From Agrocybe praecox (Eukaryota > Basidiomycota > Agaricomycetes > Agaricales > Agrocybaceae), in contig OZ024851.1 in the NCBI GenBank assembly GCA_964017145.1, forward strand, positions 2,976,001-3,040,000: a stretch of DNA of 64,000 nucleotides, in the 5' to 3' direction. Both the position numbers and the translations under genes were made by a program. Positions 1-12,825 of the stretch are shown here, piece after piece. The notes beneath the pieces were generated by a model. The model worked only from the letters and a program-made list of their open reading frames with translations, was not told the DNA's origin and searched no databases. Within the stretch, counting starts at the first letter, position 1. Each line of letters begins with the position of its first letter.

Positions 1-726
1 AATCAACCGACTCGTTATCTATTCGCCTTCGGGCCCGCGCGTGGGCATGGATTATCGACAATAGTAATGTGCCTACCATTGCCTACTATATCGTTGTTTT
101 TCATTAATGATAAATGATAGTTCTGCTTCATAGTGCCCGTCAACATAGATTGCACGTTGCACCATTGAAGTAGATGCCACATTTATAGCAAGCTCTTTCA
201 CAGACCGTATCTTGTATACTCCGACTCTTTTAAATGGCGAGCAAGTCAAAGCAACTCGATACATCTGCCATTCCCAGATGATGATGAAGGTGCTGCGAGG
301 GCGAACCCCTTCGACATAGTCTCCTTCCATCTACCGTATGGTACCTCCCTCAATACATCACCTCTGTATGCGTGAGTAGTGTCATGTTAAACTCATTTTT
401 CGTTAAAATCTAATCAAACGCTTTTCTGCAATCGCAGCTGCTAGCCCCTTCCGTTCAATAAACGGACCTATCTTATTCTCGCCCGGAGGCTGACTTCGGG
501 TTCGTTTTGAGTGGGAAACTCATCCTGGTCAGCCACCAAGGCGGCCGGCAGAAAAGGCATTCCTTACTAGTAGTCAGGCTTAAACAAAACGAAGGCTTTA
601 CTTATAAGCTCAAGCCTAAATCGCGCTTTCCTCAGAACAAGTGAAACTAGCTTAAGAATCGACACATAGCCAACCTGCTTTTTACCATATCGCTTATTCA
701 TTTTATCACCATCTATCTCATTCAAT
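1..726. other. Left-edge intergenic region
   Basis: I see no supportable gene here. The short open frames lack recognisable motifs or consistent splice structure. The part next to position 727 is probably promoter and 5' UTR of the kinase gene. Confidence 0.4.
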
Positions 727-3451
727 ATGCTCCAACTTACCTTCAAGAAGACGCTCTGCTCTGCTCCTTCGAAGAATTCTGGACCAATGTCGACTCCTTT
801 GACCACAAAGAAGGGAATCAAGGCATCGCTCAAGGATATGTTCACGAAAAAGAAGTTGAAGGTACGTTGGCGGCTTATGCTCTCTTTCGCTCTTCTGCAC
901 CTTGTTTACACTTTCTCTGATCTAGAACGATGACTCCTACATCCCTTCCACTACCGCTTTTACCACTCCGGACTCTGTTATAGTCACAATCACGACACCC
1001 GAAACGTCAAATGTGGTCGCAGTCATTGAGATGGTAAATATAATCTTCTGGGGATGTTCGGCGTCTAACTACACCATGCTGATTAAAATTACTTAACGCA
1101 GGACCCAGAGGTCGTTAAGGCATTCAACGAGATGTTCGAGGCTCTACACGATCCCTCTATCCTCGACGCAAGAAGGCACCAACGTTATGCCTTATTCCCG
1201 CCTGTCATCGCAGAAACCCCGACCACTGTAAGTATCATTTTGATCTTCGGATTCATTTGAACAATATCACATACATCGCGCTCATGCTATTTACGTTGGC
1301 TTACAGAAACCATTCTCCATCCTCGATGTTGTCCAACCACGTTGTCGCCGCAGTCTCGTCCTATATGAGATACCGGCAGCCTCTCTTCTGTACCCTTCGC
1401 CTCTGCCCATAGAGCCTGCACCAACGACGACGTGCATTGAAGCTTCCTCTTCCGAGGAGCTTATTCCAGATGCTCCCCGGGTCATGAACATCAAGGATAT
1501 CCAGATTCTAAGGTTCCTGGGCGAAGGCACGAGCGGAAAGGTTTACTATGTCAAGGACAGAGTCTCAAAGGTCAAGTCGGCACTCAAGGTCGTTCCGAAG
1601 AACGACAAGAACGAGTATACCCTCAGCGTGGTAATCCAAGAACGATTCATCGCTGAGAGCCTATCGGACTCGCCTTGGTTCGTCAATTTGTGGGCTGCAT
1701 GGCATGACGATGCCAACCTTTACATTGCCATGGTTTGTCTTGTTTATATTTCCTTGCCCGCCTGCACTCTGACTCATAGTTTTATCTTGTAGACCGCCTA
1801 CCCAACGGACTTGGACAGTGAGATGATTAGGTGCGGGGTTATCGAGCCTAAAAGGGCTCGATTCTATATGGCGGAGCTGGTATGTCTCCTTTGGATCGAC
1901 CTCCTAGAATCAACAACCTAATTATCTCACAGATCATCGCGCTCACCGAGTTACACTCGCGTGGCATCATCCATCGGGACGTCAAAGCTCCCAACATCCT
2001 CATCGACCGCGAAGGTCACATCGTACTCACCGACTTCGGGTTATCGAAAGACTTTGGCGAGAGGCCCAACATCGCGGAACGTGTGTACCAACCGTACTGG
2101 CCTTTTCTTCGCGACGAGAGCCCAACCTCCGAGACAGAGCACAGAGACCCGGAGGAGCTTTACTTCGTGGCTTGGGATTATCGTGGCTCGGAGCTGGAGA
2201 TGGCCCCAGAAATCCACCTGCACCAGCCATATGCGTTTGGCGTGGATTTTTGGTCGGCAGCAGTGGTCCTCTACTGGATGTTGACAGGACGGGTATGTTC
2301 TTCAAATTATTGATTGGGATAATCATATCATTAACATTTGAGGTTTAGCCGCCTTGGTACGAGGTCGAAGAGGAGTACGAGAATGGCACCGAAGAGGACG
2401 TGAAGCCTCTACCGGTCAAGATCGCGGAGGACCCGGTAGTCTGGGACGAGGAAGACAACGTCGATGAGGACACCAAGGATTTTTTGGAGAAGGTAAGCAA
2501 ATATTTTTTCACGAAAAACTTTTATTTATCAAAAACTTTTACGCAGATGCTGGCCAAGAATCCAAAGCGTAGGTTGATGATCTCGTATGAGATGCCCAAT
2601 CATCCCTACTTCGCCGGGTTGTGAGTTAGTATATCCGATCGACTAATTAATTCACTGACACGATTTGTGCTTCAAGAAACTGGACGCTGATGGAAGAGCG
2701 TCGCATCTCTGCTCCTTGGATCCCTGAGCGTGAAGTCTGCCACGCTTACGAGCCCACCTCGCCCGTTTTCAAGCCAGGTCTCCCTTTCCCTGATGAGGAC
2801 TCCGACCCTTACCCGGAGTTCACGTTCATGTCAGCACAGGCAGCATCAAGGGTCGTGGTGGCCGCCGATGACGATATCGAATCCGATTCAGAATCGGACA
2901 GCTCGACAGTCACCGATGTCGAGATCATGTGCGTCGGTAGCTACGAGGACCTTGCGTCTGTTGGAGCGGTTGAGTCGGTGCCAAGCTTGCATAGGCGGGG
3001 GCTGAATGAGAACGAGACCCGAACTCTCATCTCGTCCAAGTCGGTGCGGGAAGAGGTGATCATCAAGGAGGCTTGGGATGTCTCCATCGTCAACAGGCCA
3101 TCTACAACGCCTTGTGGACCCGGTCCTAAGCTCTGGTTGAATGCTCATGACTTGAGGGGCATTCATTTGGCTGCTCCGAGCGTTGCAGCGCCTGTGTTGT
3201 CGCTTCCTGTTCAGGATAACAGCATTGTGACCATTAAAACCTCCCCTTCCATGCCTCGAGTAGACCCTTGCGCCTCGTTACTGCTGCAGGACGTCTACTC
3301 CTCACCTGCACGAGATGCGCCTTTGCTACCCTACGCCATTCCTCACCAGAGCCACATGACAAATAGTACAGGTGTTCTCTTCAAGATGAAGACGTGGCTC
3401 ACAGGGCTATGGAGACCCAGCCGCAAGAAAGGTCTCCCTCCGGAAAGGTAG
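727..3451 (+). CDS. Serine/threonine protein kinase with long N- and C-terminal extensions
   Basis: A protein kinase that would phosphorylate Ser/Thr on unknown substrates. I model nine exons (727-861, 926-1033, 1102-1227, 1307-1732, 1793-1879, 1933-2292, 2349-2492, 2547-2620, 2677-3451) summing to 2235 nt, or 744 residues; all junctions are GT-AG and most are phase 0. The kinase domain starts near residue 185 with the glycine loop GEGTSGKV, then the ATP-binding lysine in ALKVVPK, the catalytic loop HRDVKAPN, the DFG motif (DFGLSK) and MAPE as the APE motif. About 45 residues separate DFG and APE, an enlarged activation segment. The N-terminal ~180 residues are Ser/Thr/Pro-rich. The ~250-residue C-terminal extension has an acidic Ser patch. 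The overall look is AGC-like, but the subfamily is uncertain. All key catalytic residues are present, so it should be active. Confidence 0.88.
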
Positions 3452-4359
3452 TATTATCTGCCTCAGTTCCACTCACATTCTTTTCCTTTTTCCTTTTTCT
3501 TTTTGTCGTCAGGAAATGAATGAAGGTTCATTTGCACCCTTGACATTCCATGCTTTTCATCCATATTAGAACAACACCTAGATTTTGTTATCAAATCTAG
3601 CAGAAAAAACATCCATGGCTCGTAAGGGGTGCAGATGAACTAGAGTCAATCTTTTGTACTTGATTTTTCCTTCTTTTCCTAGGCACCACACTCTTTTATT
3701 ATTATCTCTATCTATGTAATTTCGACCAAGTCCGCATAAAATGATCTCTTAATCTTACTTCAAATGTAGTATTATACCCTGTTTAACCTTGTAGAATATC
3801 ATAATCCCAATTATACCACCAAATGTTACCAAGTATAATGGGCACGGGATTAGGGACAAAAATGGAAATAATATACTATTTAGGACCTTGGCCAAACTGT
3901 TCCCGCGTTCCGAGTCGCTCAACTCAAACACCCATTTTCGTACATCTCTTCTGAGTCCTCTTACCAACATCTCTCCATCCCACATATCAGAAAACTCATT
4001 GATAAGAATAACCTGGTTGGGAGGATGAAAAAAGACCTGTATTGTGGCGGTAAAGTTCTCACGGGCGAAGACATGGGAAGTTCTTTGGAATTTCGCCTTA
4101 TGGAGGGTGCCCCTGCCGTATTCCTAGAATTTGTCCGGCTCAAGCTCCATTCGGGTTTGCTGTTTCAACTGTATCTCAGTTCGTATCGCTGTGCAACCCT
4201 GTCGGAGGTTGTCGCCATATTCGTCGAGTGATTCAAGTCAAAGGAATGTTCGGAGGTGTATGCTCAACCTCTTGGCACATTGACGGCCGCCTACCTTTAC
4301 TTCAAACGAGAATCCGAAGATTGTAACTAGCTGCTCCTCCCCTTTCAACTGTGCGATAC
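3452..4359. other. Intergenic region between kinase and P450
   Basis: AT-rich, with pyrimidine runs just after the kinase stop that fit a 3' UTR. A small plus-strand open frame near 4025-4231 has no recognisable motif and is not called. The right part should hold the P450 promoter. Confidence 0.4.
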
Positions 4360-6537
4360 ATGCTCTCTCCAATGGAGGCGACGCTTCTCCTTGCTGTTTG
4401 CTTGATAGGATTTCTCATTATCCGAAATCGCAGGCGTTCTTTGCTACCTTATCCACCGGGACCGAAAAAGCTTCCACTGTTCGGGAATTTGTTAGATTTG
4501 CCAAAGACCTTGGAATGGGAGACTTATGCTAGGTGGAGTAAGGAGTACAGTAAGTCGCAATATCTACTTCCTGTTTCTGTGGTGCTGAAATCGCTTTTAT
4601 CGACAGACTCCGACATTATTTACTTGAAAGTAGTAGGGACAGACATAATTGTCGTCAATTCGCGAAGTGCAGCCAATGATATTTTTGAAAAGAAATCGTC
4701 TATATACTCCAGCCGGTCAGTCCTTCTCATCATGTCGTCAAAATTATTCCTAATATCAAGAACATTTCCAGAGGCCAATCCACCATGATAAGAGAATTGT
4801 GAGTGAAAATCAGACTTTTTTTGCTTTCGTCTAATTCACATATCAATTTCAAACTGCAGAATGGGATGGGATTGGCTCATGTCAGCTATGGAATACGGCG
4901 AACCGTGGAGGGAAAGAAGACGTTTATTTCAAAACCATTTCCATCCAAATAATTCTGCACTGTACAGACCCACTCAGGTCAAATTCATCCGCGAATTGCT
5001 GCCCCGCCTCTTAGAGTCTCCAGGCGAGTTTCTGGAAATAAGTCGCCAGTAAGCACAAACGCCAGCTCCCTCGGCTTACTGCTTGTATCCTGATGTTCTG
5101 AACGCCAGTACGATTGGTGCAATCGCGATGTCGCTAGCCTATGGCATAAACATCCAGAGCAAAAATGACCCATTCATCAACCTAGCCCAAAAAGCAGTAG
5201 CAACTATTTCTGAAGCCGCTGTCCCTGGTGCTTTCTTAGTCGACATGATGCCTATATTAAAGCATGTGCCTGGGTGGGTACCTGGTGCAGGGTTCCAGAA
5301 GAAAGCACAAATGTGGAAAAAACTCCAAGCCAAATTCCGTGAAGCTCCATTTCAGCAGACAAAAATTGAGATGGTAGGTATCCAGCCTTTCCTGAGTCTG
5401 CGTTTCGTGGTGGTTTCTCACTACACTGGAATCAATTAGGCGTCTGGTGTTGCAAAACCGTCATTTTCCTCCACATGCCTCGAAAATCTGGATCGTACCT
5501 CGGATGATGTTAATCACCAAGAAGAAGTTATCAAAGATACAGCTGGAATTATCTTCGGAGGTATATCTCTTTCTCCCGGTCTGCTATAATGCTCGTCTCA
5601 AGACCTGTTTCCAGCTGCTGCCGACACAACCCTGTCGTCAATTCACACCTTCTTCGTTGTCATGCTTTACTATCCGGAGGTCCAGAAAAAAGCCCAAGAC
5701 GAGCTGGACAAGGTATTGGGTGGAAGATTACCGGAGTTTGACGATGAAGCCGATCTCCCTTACCTGAGCGCCGTCGTAAAAGAAATCATCAGGTGAGTGA
5801 CCCATATCATGCATCTTGTCGATGATATAAATCTCACTATCCATCTAGATGGAAACCAACGACACCGATAGGTAGAAATTTTCCTGGTTGTAGTGATATC
5901 CCATGTTGACATATCGAAGCCGTCCCACATTTTGTGACTGAAGACGACACTTATAATGGGTACCACATCCCAAAAAAATCTATTGTCATTGGAAATACAT
6001 GGTGAGTTAGAAGTCCAAGCAATTGGACCGCCTATGCTATTTTATTGAGGTGACAATCCAGGGCTATGCTTCACGATGAGGAGCAGTACCCCAATGCATC
6101 TATTTTCGATCCCGAGCGTTTCTTGGAGGATGGGAAATTGAAGACCAACATCCTAGATCCAAGTGAAGTGGCTTTTGGCTTTGGTCGCAGGTACGTCTTT
6201 TCGCTACTTTTGCGTTACTGAACATTTCAATTCCTATCATATGTAGACTTTGTCCGGGAAGGCATGTGGGATTATCCGTTCTCTGGCTCGCAGCTGCAAC
6301 GATACTGTCGACATTCAATGTCAGTAAGGCAAAGGATAAGAATGGCAATGACAAAGAACCTTCCGTCCAATATTATTCTGGACTAATATGGTAAGAGATT
6401 GTGCCGGTGTACAAAAATTTATGCTCACCATGCAGCGTTCCCGCCTATACAGCCATCCACTTCCCTTCGAATGCAACATCACTGCTAGAAATAAGAAATC
6501 AGAGCAACTTATCCGGTCCGCAACCGATCATATATAG
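4360..6537 (+). CDS. Cytochrome P450 monooxygenase, 12 exons
   Basis: A heme-thiolate monooxygenase of the microsomal type; the substrate is unknown. I model twelve exons (4360-4549, 4607-4715, 4772-4798, 4860-5048, 5109-5373, 5440-5560, 5615-5792, 5849-5871, 5920-6001, 6062-6190, 6247-6390, 6453-6537), 1542 nt, giving 513 residues, the normal family length. An N-terminal membrane anchor (LLLAVCLIGFLII) is followed by a basic stretch and the proline hinge LPYPPGPKKLP. Helix C has WRERR, helix I has AAADTTLSS (the oxygen-activating AGxDTT position), helix K has KEIIRW (ExxR), and the heme loop is FGFGRRLCPGRH with the ligand Cys. The C-terminus HPLPFEC fits the common fungal ending. It resembles basidiomycete P450s often annotated as O-methylsterigmatocystin oxidoreductase-like; I do not assign a CYP family. 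The ATG at 4360 is the only good start before the anchor. Confidence 0.93.
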
Positions 6538-6961
6538 TAAGACACTGCACATTTTCGCATGCAAAACCAGAGCACGATTAAATGTCGCGATAGAGTTAGT
6601 GAAGAGTGCCAGACGTCTTTTGGAAACATGGTATCTCCTGCCGGCGTCACGCATACTATCTTTATTGTTGAGCTGACAGATAATTCATAGTCGCAGCCGT
6701 TTATTGAGGGTGGTTTCTTTATGTTATTTCGTAGTCTCTAAAGATTTTCGGGTTGTTGCAAATAATCTTGATGACTTAACGATGGCCTATATTGACTAAC
6801 TGTAAGTGGGTCAAAAATTAAAATAAGAATAGCCAGGTGATGTGCCATCCAAGATAGCTAAATGCCAGATACTCGGAAACGGAAGCGTTCATGATTTTTC
6901 CAGGACGTTATATTCCCCAAAAATATATGACAAAACGAGAGCAAAAGAACATGTGCAGCTA
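6538..6961. other. Convergent 3' intergenic region
   Basis: Lies between the 3' ends of the P450 (plus) and eIF3g (minus). It holds only 3' UTR-like AT-rich sequence; no gene is seen. Confidence 0.4.
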
Positions 6962-8158
6962 TCATCTTCCGTCTGGTCGTGGTTCTGAAAGAATATGATT
7001 ATTATGGGAGGAGAAATGCTGAGAATAAGAAACTCACGACTCCATTGTACACTGAGAATAAGATTATCGTAACCTCGTCCATGGACCTTGTCGATGGCCT
7101 TTTGAGCATTCGCTCTATCCTCGAAACTAACGAATGCAAATCCTTTGCCAGCTCCAGTCTCCCTGTCCCTTCCAACATATACACGAGCAACTCTTCCGAA
7201 TACGCCAAACAGTTCCCGCAGATCGTTTTCTTGGGTATCTTCAGAGATATTGGTGACACGTAAAGTGGGCAAGTCGTCGCGATTGCCGCCAGCACCACGC
7301 ATAGATTCACCAGCAGCGCGTGCTCCTCCAGCGCCACGCATTGAAGGGGGGACATATTTGCCTCCTGCAGTAGCTGCAGGCGCCTCTGCTCCGCTGCCCA
7401 TGCCAAGGTCGTCATCGGGTCCAGCACCAGTATCTAAGAGCCACACAGTCAGCAAACGTTTTCCGCATTTGAACATGACATACCGTTATTCTCGAGCCCT
7501 CCAAGGGTGTCTTTATAAGGACATTTCGCAGTAAAATGGTCACCTTTGCAAAGACGACATGTAACCTTTCCGGCACCAGCTGCCTTGACACGGCTTTTCA
7601 TGTTTTCTTCAGGTGCTTGTTCAGTTTCCAATTGCTGATTTAAGCTCTCGATTTAATTCCCAAACATTACTCCAACGAAGAAATACGCACCTTGTTACCG
7701 ACAGTTAGCTTCAGTGAAACGTTTTCTCCAACAGTTGTGGTAGCCCGATCCGGGCCTGGTTTGCTGCCCTTTTCTTGACCAAATTTTGCCCACTTTTGTC
7801 TCTCAGCGACAGCATGATCCACAACAGACTTCTGTAGGGTTCGTTTGATTCGACGAGTAATCTAAAGCACTCTTGCAATTAGCATAGGGTGAAACTCTCA
7901 TTTTGTATTCTTACTTTGACCTTTTTGCCATCTTCATTCAAAACAGTCATGACTATCGTTCGGATGCCGTTCTCATCTACGGTTTCTTCGTTTTGAGGAC
8001 CGTCTTCAGAAGATCATCAGACTTGAAATGATTGGAAGAAAGCAACTGTATTTACCAAGATCATCGACATCGTCTGCCCAGGATGTTTTCGGTACTCTTG
8101 GAATATATTAGTTACCCCCAAAGAAGGGTTATAGTGATGAGACTCACGATGAGGCCAT
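6962..8158 (-). CDS. TIF35: Eukaryotic translation initiation factor 3 subunit G (eIF3g)
   Basis: Subunit of the eIF3 complex that promotes 43S assembly, scanning and reinitiation in the cytoplasm. I model seven exons on the minus strand (8148-8158, 8056-8096, 7915-8003, 7691-7861, 7484-7634, 7038-7433, 6962-6984), 882 nt, 293 residues, close to the fungal family length. The N-terminus MASSVPKTSWADDVDD is a typical eIF3g start. A zinc knuckle CRLCKGDHFTAKCPYK follows near the middle. The C-terminal RRM carries RNP2-like LRVTNI and RNP1 GKGFAFVSF, ending in SVQWSQPR. A Gly/Ala-rich linker with KYVPPSMRG separates knuckle and RRM. The first exon is only 11 coding bases. Confidence 0.95.
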
Positions 8159-8288
8159 TGTAGATCGTTTGTAGGACGTCGTACTCAATTTTTGGACAGT
8201 GAGTAGTCACGATATTTGCTTCTGATTGGTCATCCGTCCAAAACAAACGCTGGCAGGCCGCGTTGTGACGCCGACACAACTCACCACA

Positions 8289-8375
8289 GGTCCAATGGTC
8301 TAGTGGTTATGATTTCTGTCTTACATTCTATGTAACGGACACAGAAGGTCTCCAGTTCGATCCTGGATTGGACCA
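8289..8375 (+). tRNA. tRNA-Val (anticodon UAC), with a 14-nt intron
   Basis: The acceptor stem GGTCCAA pairs with TTGGACC. The D arm contains the typical GTCTAGTGGTTA. The anticodon stem TCTGT pairs with ACAGA, and the T arm is TCCAG-TTCGATC-CTGGA. The loop reads C, T33, TAC, A37, then an intron at 8326-8339 (one base after the anticodon), then C38. The intron contains TGTAA, which can pair with the anticodon-loop TTACA, the usual pre-tRNA intron fold. A T run at 8377-8381 fits a Pol III terminator. The sequence resembles fungal tRNA-Val. An alternative register giving CTT (Lys) needs a worse anticodon stem. Confidence 0.9.
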
Positions 8376-8599
8376 TGTTTTTGTGTTCTTCAATATTTTT
8401 TCAAGAACTCTGACACCATGAACATTGAAGATCGAATGAAGGAGTTGTCATTATTACCTTCTAATTAATTTGTAAATTTTCTACTCTATCTAAAAGAAGG
8501 TTGTTTCTGTTGTAGAATTAATGCTAGTGAGGTATGAGGACTCAGTGCGAGTAGCAAAATATAATTTTGGCATATCAATGGCGTCTAATCAGAAGTGCA

Positions 8600-10176
8600 T
8601 CAGCGAGGCAGATAAAGTAGATATTGTAATCTCGACTTACATCCATCAAAACTCCAATATTCCGACTCGCTGGGAAGATCGCGACAATAAGTATCCGCAG
8701 AAACGCTATCCTTTACAGCAGCGTCACGTAGATTGAGAATAAGCCTGGACACCATGAGGCTTGTGATACTGAAGGCAGAATTTTCTTGAATAATCCAATG
8801 AATGAAAGTCTCTAGAGAGGAAGACTTACAGTGTGCTGAAACTCGCGTTTATAGCTTTTAAGTTGGGCTAATCGGAGAAGAGATGATTAAAGCTGTGTGG
8901 TGCACGTCTGGCATGAATGGGTCCTTACAGGTGCAAGCTATAAGAAAAGAACCTTAGTTGGTCTCTGGAGATAATGTAGGTATATGTATGTACTCACGAG
9001 AAAAAGTAAAACAGTCAAGAGATTAGCGACGAAAATAACGGCAAAATATATGATCCCTAATTGCATAGATAACAGAGGAAATTGTTAAAGTCAACGCAAC
9101 AAGTTTAGTACCAGACAGAACTCACCGTCTCGCAGGACTAGGTCGTATAATGATACACCTTTGGCTCTAGTCGACCTATTGTGCATTGCCGTGCGCCAAA
9201 ATGTCAGGAAAAAGACAACCGAATCTATATTTCATTACAGGCATGTCCAAAGAAAATGAGTGACTTGATATTTTCGTCGGCAAAATTGGCCCACCGAAGA
9301 CAAGTTCAGCGATCCATGTCAAGACAAAGCGCCTAGGTAGTCGAAGTAGGAGGATTAATACAAATAATCCATAGGAATTTAGAGATAAGTTATAACTGAC
9401 TTGTGATGCCTTCCGACAAGAATGCATCCTACGAAACCTAAATAATAATTAAGTACGACCTCGAATTTGGTATCATGTACCACATACCAGGTGGCATCTC
9501 TAGACTAGTTCCGTCTGTGAATGCATACTAAAGGTTATGTGTTCAGAGCTCGATGTCATAACTTCTTGCACTATGAAAACACGCACAATCTTCACGGCGA
9601 TTTCAAAGGCCAGCAGTGTAATGCCAAAAATCAAGATATACCAGTTCCGTGAGTAGATCGCGTAGAGCCTTATGATGAAGATAACTGATTATGTTGCCTA
9701 ATTAACAAACATTAAAATTCACTGAAAAACGTTGGGAAAAACTTGCCTCCGATAGCGAAAGATGTGACGACCTTCAATGCTTCCGGATACAAGACATATC
9801 GGTTACAAACCTCTTTACTCCAAGATGAGTGGAAGGCTGTCAAGAATTTAACACAATATTCTTCATGAACAGAAGCTCAAAAACGACTTGCAGACAACAA
9901 TTACGATGTATCCCAAGGGAGAAAGATAACGATTCTTCAACGAACAAATTTATTTTTTTGGAAAGAAATGTGAACCATGAATGGACGCACCATGCACCAT
10001 AGCAGTGTAATAAATGAAAACTTCCTCATCCATATACGCTCGATTTCTTGTCCGAAGGTGATCACAATGTCGTAGTAGAGCATGACTTCACAGTACAGTT
10101 CAGATACTGCGAAGGTACGAGGAAACGACAGAAGCGACGTACCACACGACGCCAAAGAGAACATTTTGGCAGCCAT
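8600..10176 (-). CDS. DUF6533-domain seven-helix membrane protein
   Basis: A multi-pass membrane protein of an Agaricomycete-expanded family with unknown function. The DUF6533 signature is at the N-terminus: LYYDIVITFGQEIERIWMRK, then NRYLSPLGY. Reconstructed exons include 10143-10176, 9991-10106, 9892-9934, 9747-9836 and one beginning at 9684; later exons give YAFTDGTSLEMPPG, RFVLTWIAELVFG, a helix IIYFAVIFVANLLTVLLFL, and the tail motif ITSLMVSRLILNLRDAA typical of the family. I chose the ATG at 10176 because only that frame splices into the domain; the ATG at 10196 does not. Introns 9837-9891 and 9685-9746 use GC donors. The last exon ends at 8600. Exon borders in the 3' third are less certain. 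Confidence 0.82.
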
Positions 10177-11084
10177 TCTACGAGCGCCGAGCTCATGATT
10201 AGACAAGAAATAGATAAAGGCATTAATCTCACAGATCATTTGCCATGATGGCCAACTGCTCTGGCGTAAGCACAGCGTCCATCGCCGTGCAATGAATCCC
10301 TCGCAACTACACCACACCAAGCCCCTTCCTCCAGGTTGCAGGGGAAAGCAGCGAACACTAAGAAGAAAGACAGGCCGAGAACGAGGAACCACCCAGCGCC
10401 GTCGACATATATGCTCAAGGCGAGGCTTCCAGAATATACGTAATTCTCTTCTGGCGAACTTCACATTCGTGCTGTAAGCGACAGTGTATTAGCATTGTCT
10501 ATTCATCCTTCAGCCCTGACTTAGAAGTTTAAGTAATTTAATCAAGCCGACGCTCAGGGAGCGTCGGGCCAGGTAAAAAGAAGGCCAAGTATGTACTAGT
10601 GGCAGCTGATCCTGGGTCAGGAGGTGGAGGCCGGCGCGAGAGTCAATTTGAGATCACAGTGGCGGCCAACACAAGTGACTGTAGGTTGAAATGGTGGAAC
10701 AAAACCTCGAGAACAATGTATCCATACGGCACACAGCTTTTTCTTGGTAAAAAAAAGGTGGTCGCTATTGAGGAAGATCATTGAGGTTGTTCGACAGGGC
10801 TAGTCGGTTGCGAACTTGCGATCAGCGCTTACGTGAGTTTGCAATTCCGAAGTGGCCGGATGTGTCGCTGAATTCTGAAGGCGAGACTCGAAGGTGAGAC
10901 TCGTTGGCGAGCCGCCTGGAGATATTCACACCAGCAAGTAATGGATAATACTATAAATCGGTCTTGTCTGGTGATACGTAATACATTGCATCCACAATTT
11001 GACACAAGAATGGCACACTGGTGTGAAGGTGTTCCCGAATTTGATAAACATCTACGAGATGTCCGAGTAGAGTCGTTTTCCCCT
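10177..11084. other. Intergenic region
   Basis: Promoter side of the DUF6533 gene and 3' side of the aldose epimerase gene. Short open frames here overlap poorly, show no splice support and have no motif. I see nothing supportable. Confidence 0.4.
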
Positions 11085-12825
11085 TCAGATATTCGAGAAC
11101 TTGTATTCAGAACTCCATTCAAAATCTTTCCCCGGGTAGTCTGCAACGGAGTGAGAATATTAATTAATTGAGTGAAAAGGGAGGATTCCAAAATGGATGA
11201 TGGACCCACATATCTGGTCGACGTGCCATTCGGGCGTATTGATCGCAGCTATATAGCCTTGCTGTTCAATGGCGACAGCGGATTGAGGACCATAATTAAG
11301 GGATGGGCCACCATGAACCGCCTTGCGAGGAGTGTTAAGCCAATATGATGTGTACACAATAACGACAGGTTGATTCGTGGAAATGTCCACGCTGTTTATT
11401 TGATGCTTTAGTTCGTAAACAAGGTCTAACTCTAACATCGAGCAGCACGTACCGAATTCCTGAGGATTCGCTCTTCAAAGTAACTACTGGTTGTTTCGAG
11501 TTCGGATCATCGAGAACCCAACCATTATTGTACCCTTGACAGCCTGCGTACGATATCGTTAATGAGCGGAGATACTGCGAGGAATATTACAGTACCGGTG
11601 CCACATAATCCAATAGTCTCATTCCACCTCGCGCCTAATTCTTCACCTTTACGGAAATCAGAAGGCGTCCCAGTCACGTTAAGGAATTTTCCAGTCGGAA
11701 TGGCAATGTCATTCACTTCAATGGTACGAGAGGAATCTAGCTTGAGGTTATGAGATAAGATGTCGTTACTCCCGTCTTGGAAGGCGTCCAAATTCCTATG
11801 AGTTGTAATATATTTGGTATTGTATATATATTTCGAGCCATCAGGAAGTCTTACCAATAAATGTGTTGTGTTAGCATGATTGGAGTCTAAGCACATCAAA
11901 TCTTTTAGCGGGCTGATAGAGAACATAAGCTGAACGAAGGGACCTTCTCAGAGGCTGAAGCCCTTAGTCTCGTGCGTAGATTACCACCATTAGACACAGT
12001 GTGGGTTGCCTAGATAGCTCAGATGAGTAAAAAATCTCTTTTCTTAGAGAGCCAGAGCGCATACAAATACTGTCACTGTTCCCGGGAAACCTTCATCCGC
12101 GTTGTCGATATGCATGTAAGTCACGCTGAAGGGAGTCTTGTCAACGAGTGTCCAGTTTCTACGATCCCATCCGTAGATTCCACCGTGTAAAGTAACCTAA
12201 TGTAAATGCATTAGTATCACCTCAAAACTAAAGCCTTTGTCCCCAACGGATAGAATGCTATCATCGTAATACATACCTGGCCGTTCTGATCATTTGTGGG
12301 AATATGATAAGTATTCGGCGCGTTGGGGTCTGGATTCTTGGAAATGGGTATGGAGAACGTCCCATTGTTGATACGATTGGCATATCTAAGGCAACATGCA
12401 GAATCAGTCATTGAGTATATGCAAAAAAGAAAGGAAAAAACGTACCTCCCAACAATTGGGTTGAATACTGGATGAGCAGGGTCTGTAAGCAGCTTTGACT
12501 ATCGCGACGTTATTTAATGCCTAATGCTCGTTGAACCTTGAAGAAATGAACATACGTTATCGTCGTAACCCAAAATGACGTCTCTTGCTTTGCCGTCTCT
12601 GTCTTTAACCCACAGCTCCGTCATCGTCGATCCAAAAGAGACGAATTTGGCGGATATGGAACCGTCCGGCGCTTTGATCTCTGTAAGGTCAAAAGGCTGA
12701 TTGAGGACGACGTTATTATCAAAAACGAAAGGCGTATAAATTGATGAACATACCCAGCCCGGGTTTTGAAGTGTGGCCATTGTCGAGGCCGCGATGCAGG
12801 CGACGAGAAAGAGGTTCTTAAGCAT
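11085..12825 (-). CDS. Secreted aldose 1-epimerase (galactose mutarotase-like)
   Basis: Predicted to interconvert alpha and beta anomers of aldoses such as glucose and galactose. A signal peptide (MLKNLFLVACIAASTMA) points to secretion. The order of blocks is characteristic: a beta strand with FVSFGSTMTELWVKD, then DVILGYDD, HPVFNPIVGRYANRI, VTLHGGIYGWDRRNW (substrate-binding/catalytic His), a middle beta-sandwich with DEGFPGTVTV, and a C-terminal block PVVIVYTSYWLN and GYIAAINTPEWHVDQI. The last intron joins DQI to YYPGKDFEWSSEYKFSNI, matching the family's Tyr-rich end and placing the stop at 11085. Several short introns interrupt the gene. Confidence 0.88.

Noticed and set aside
1961..2326. 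Long open frames on both strands over the kinase domain
   Set aside because: They are alternative-frame shadows of the HRD/DFG exon.
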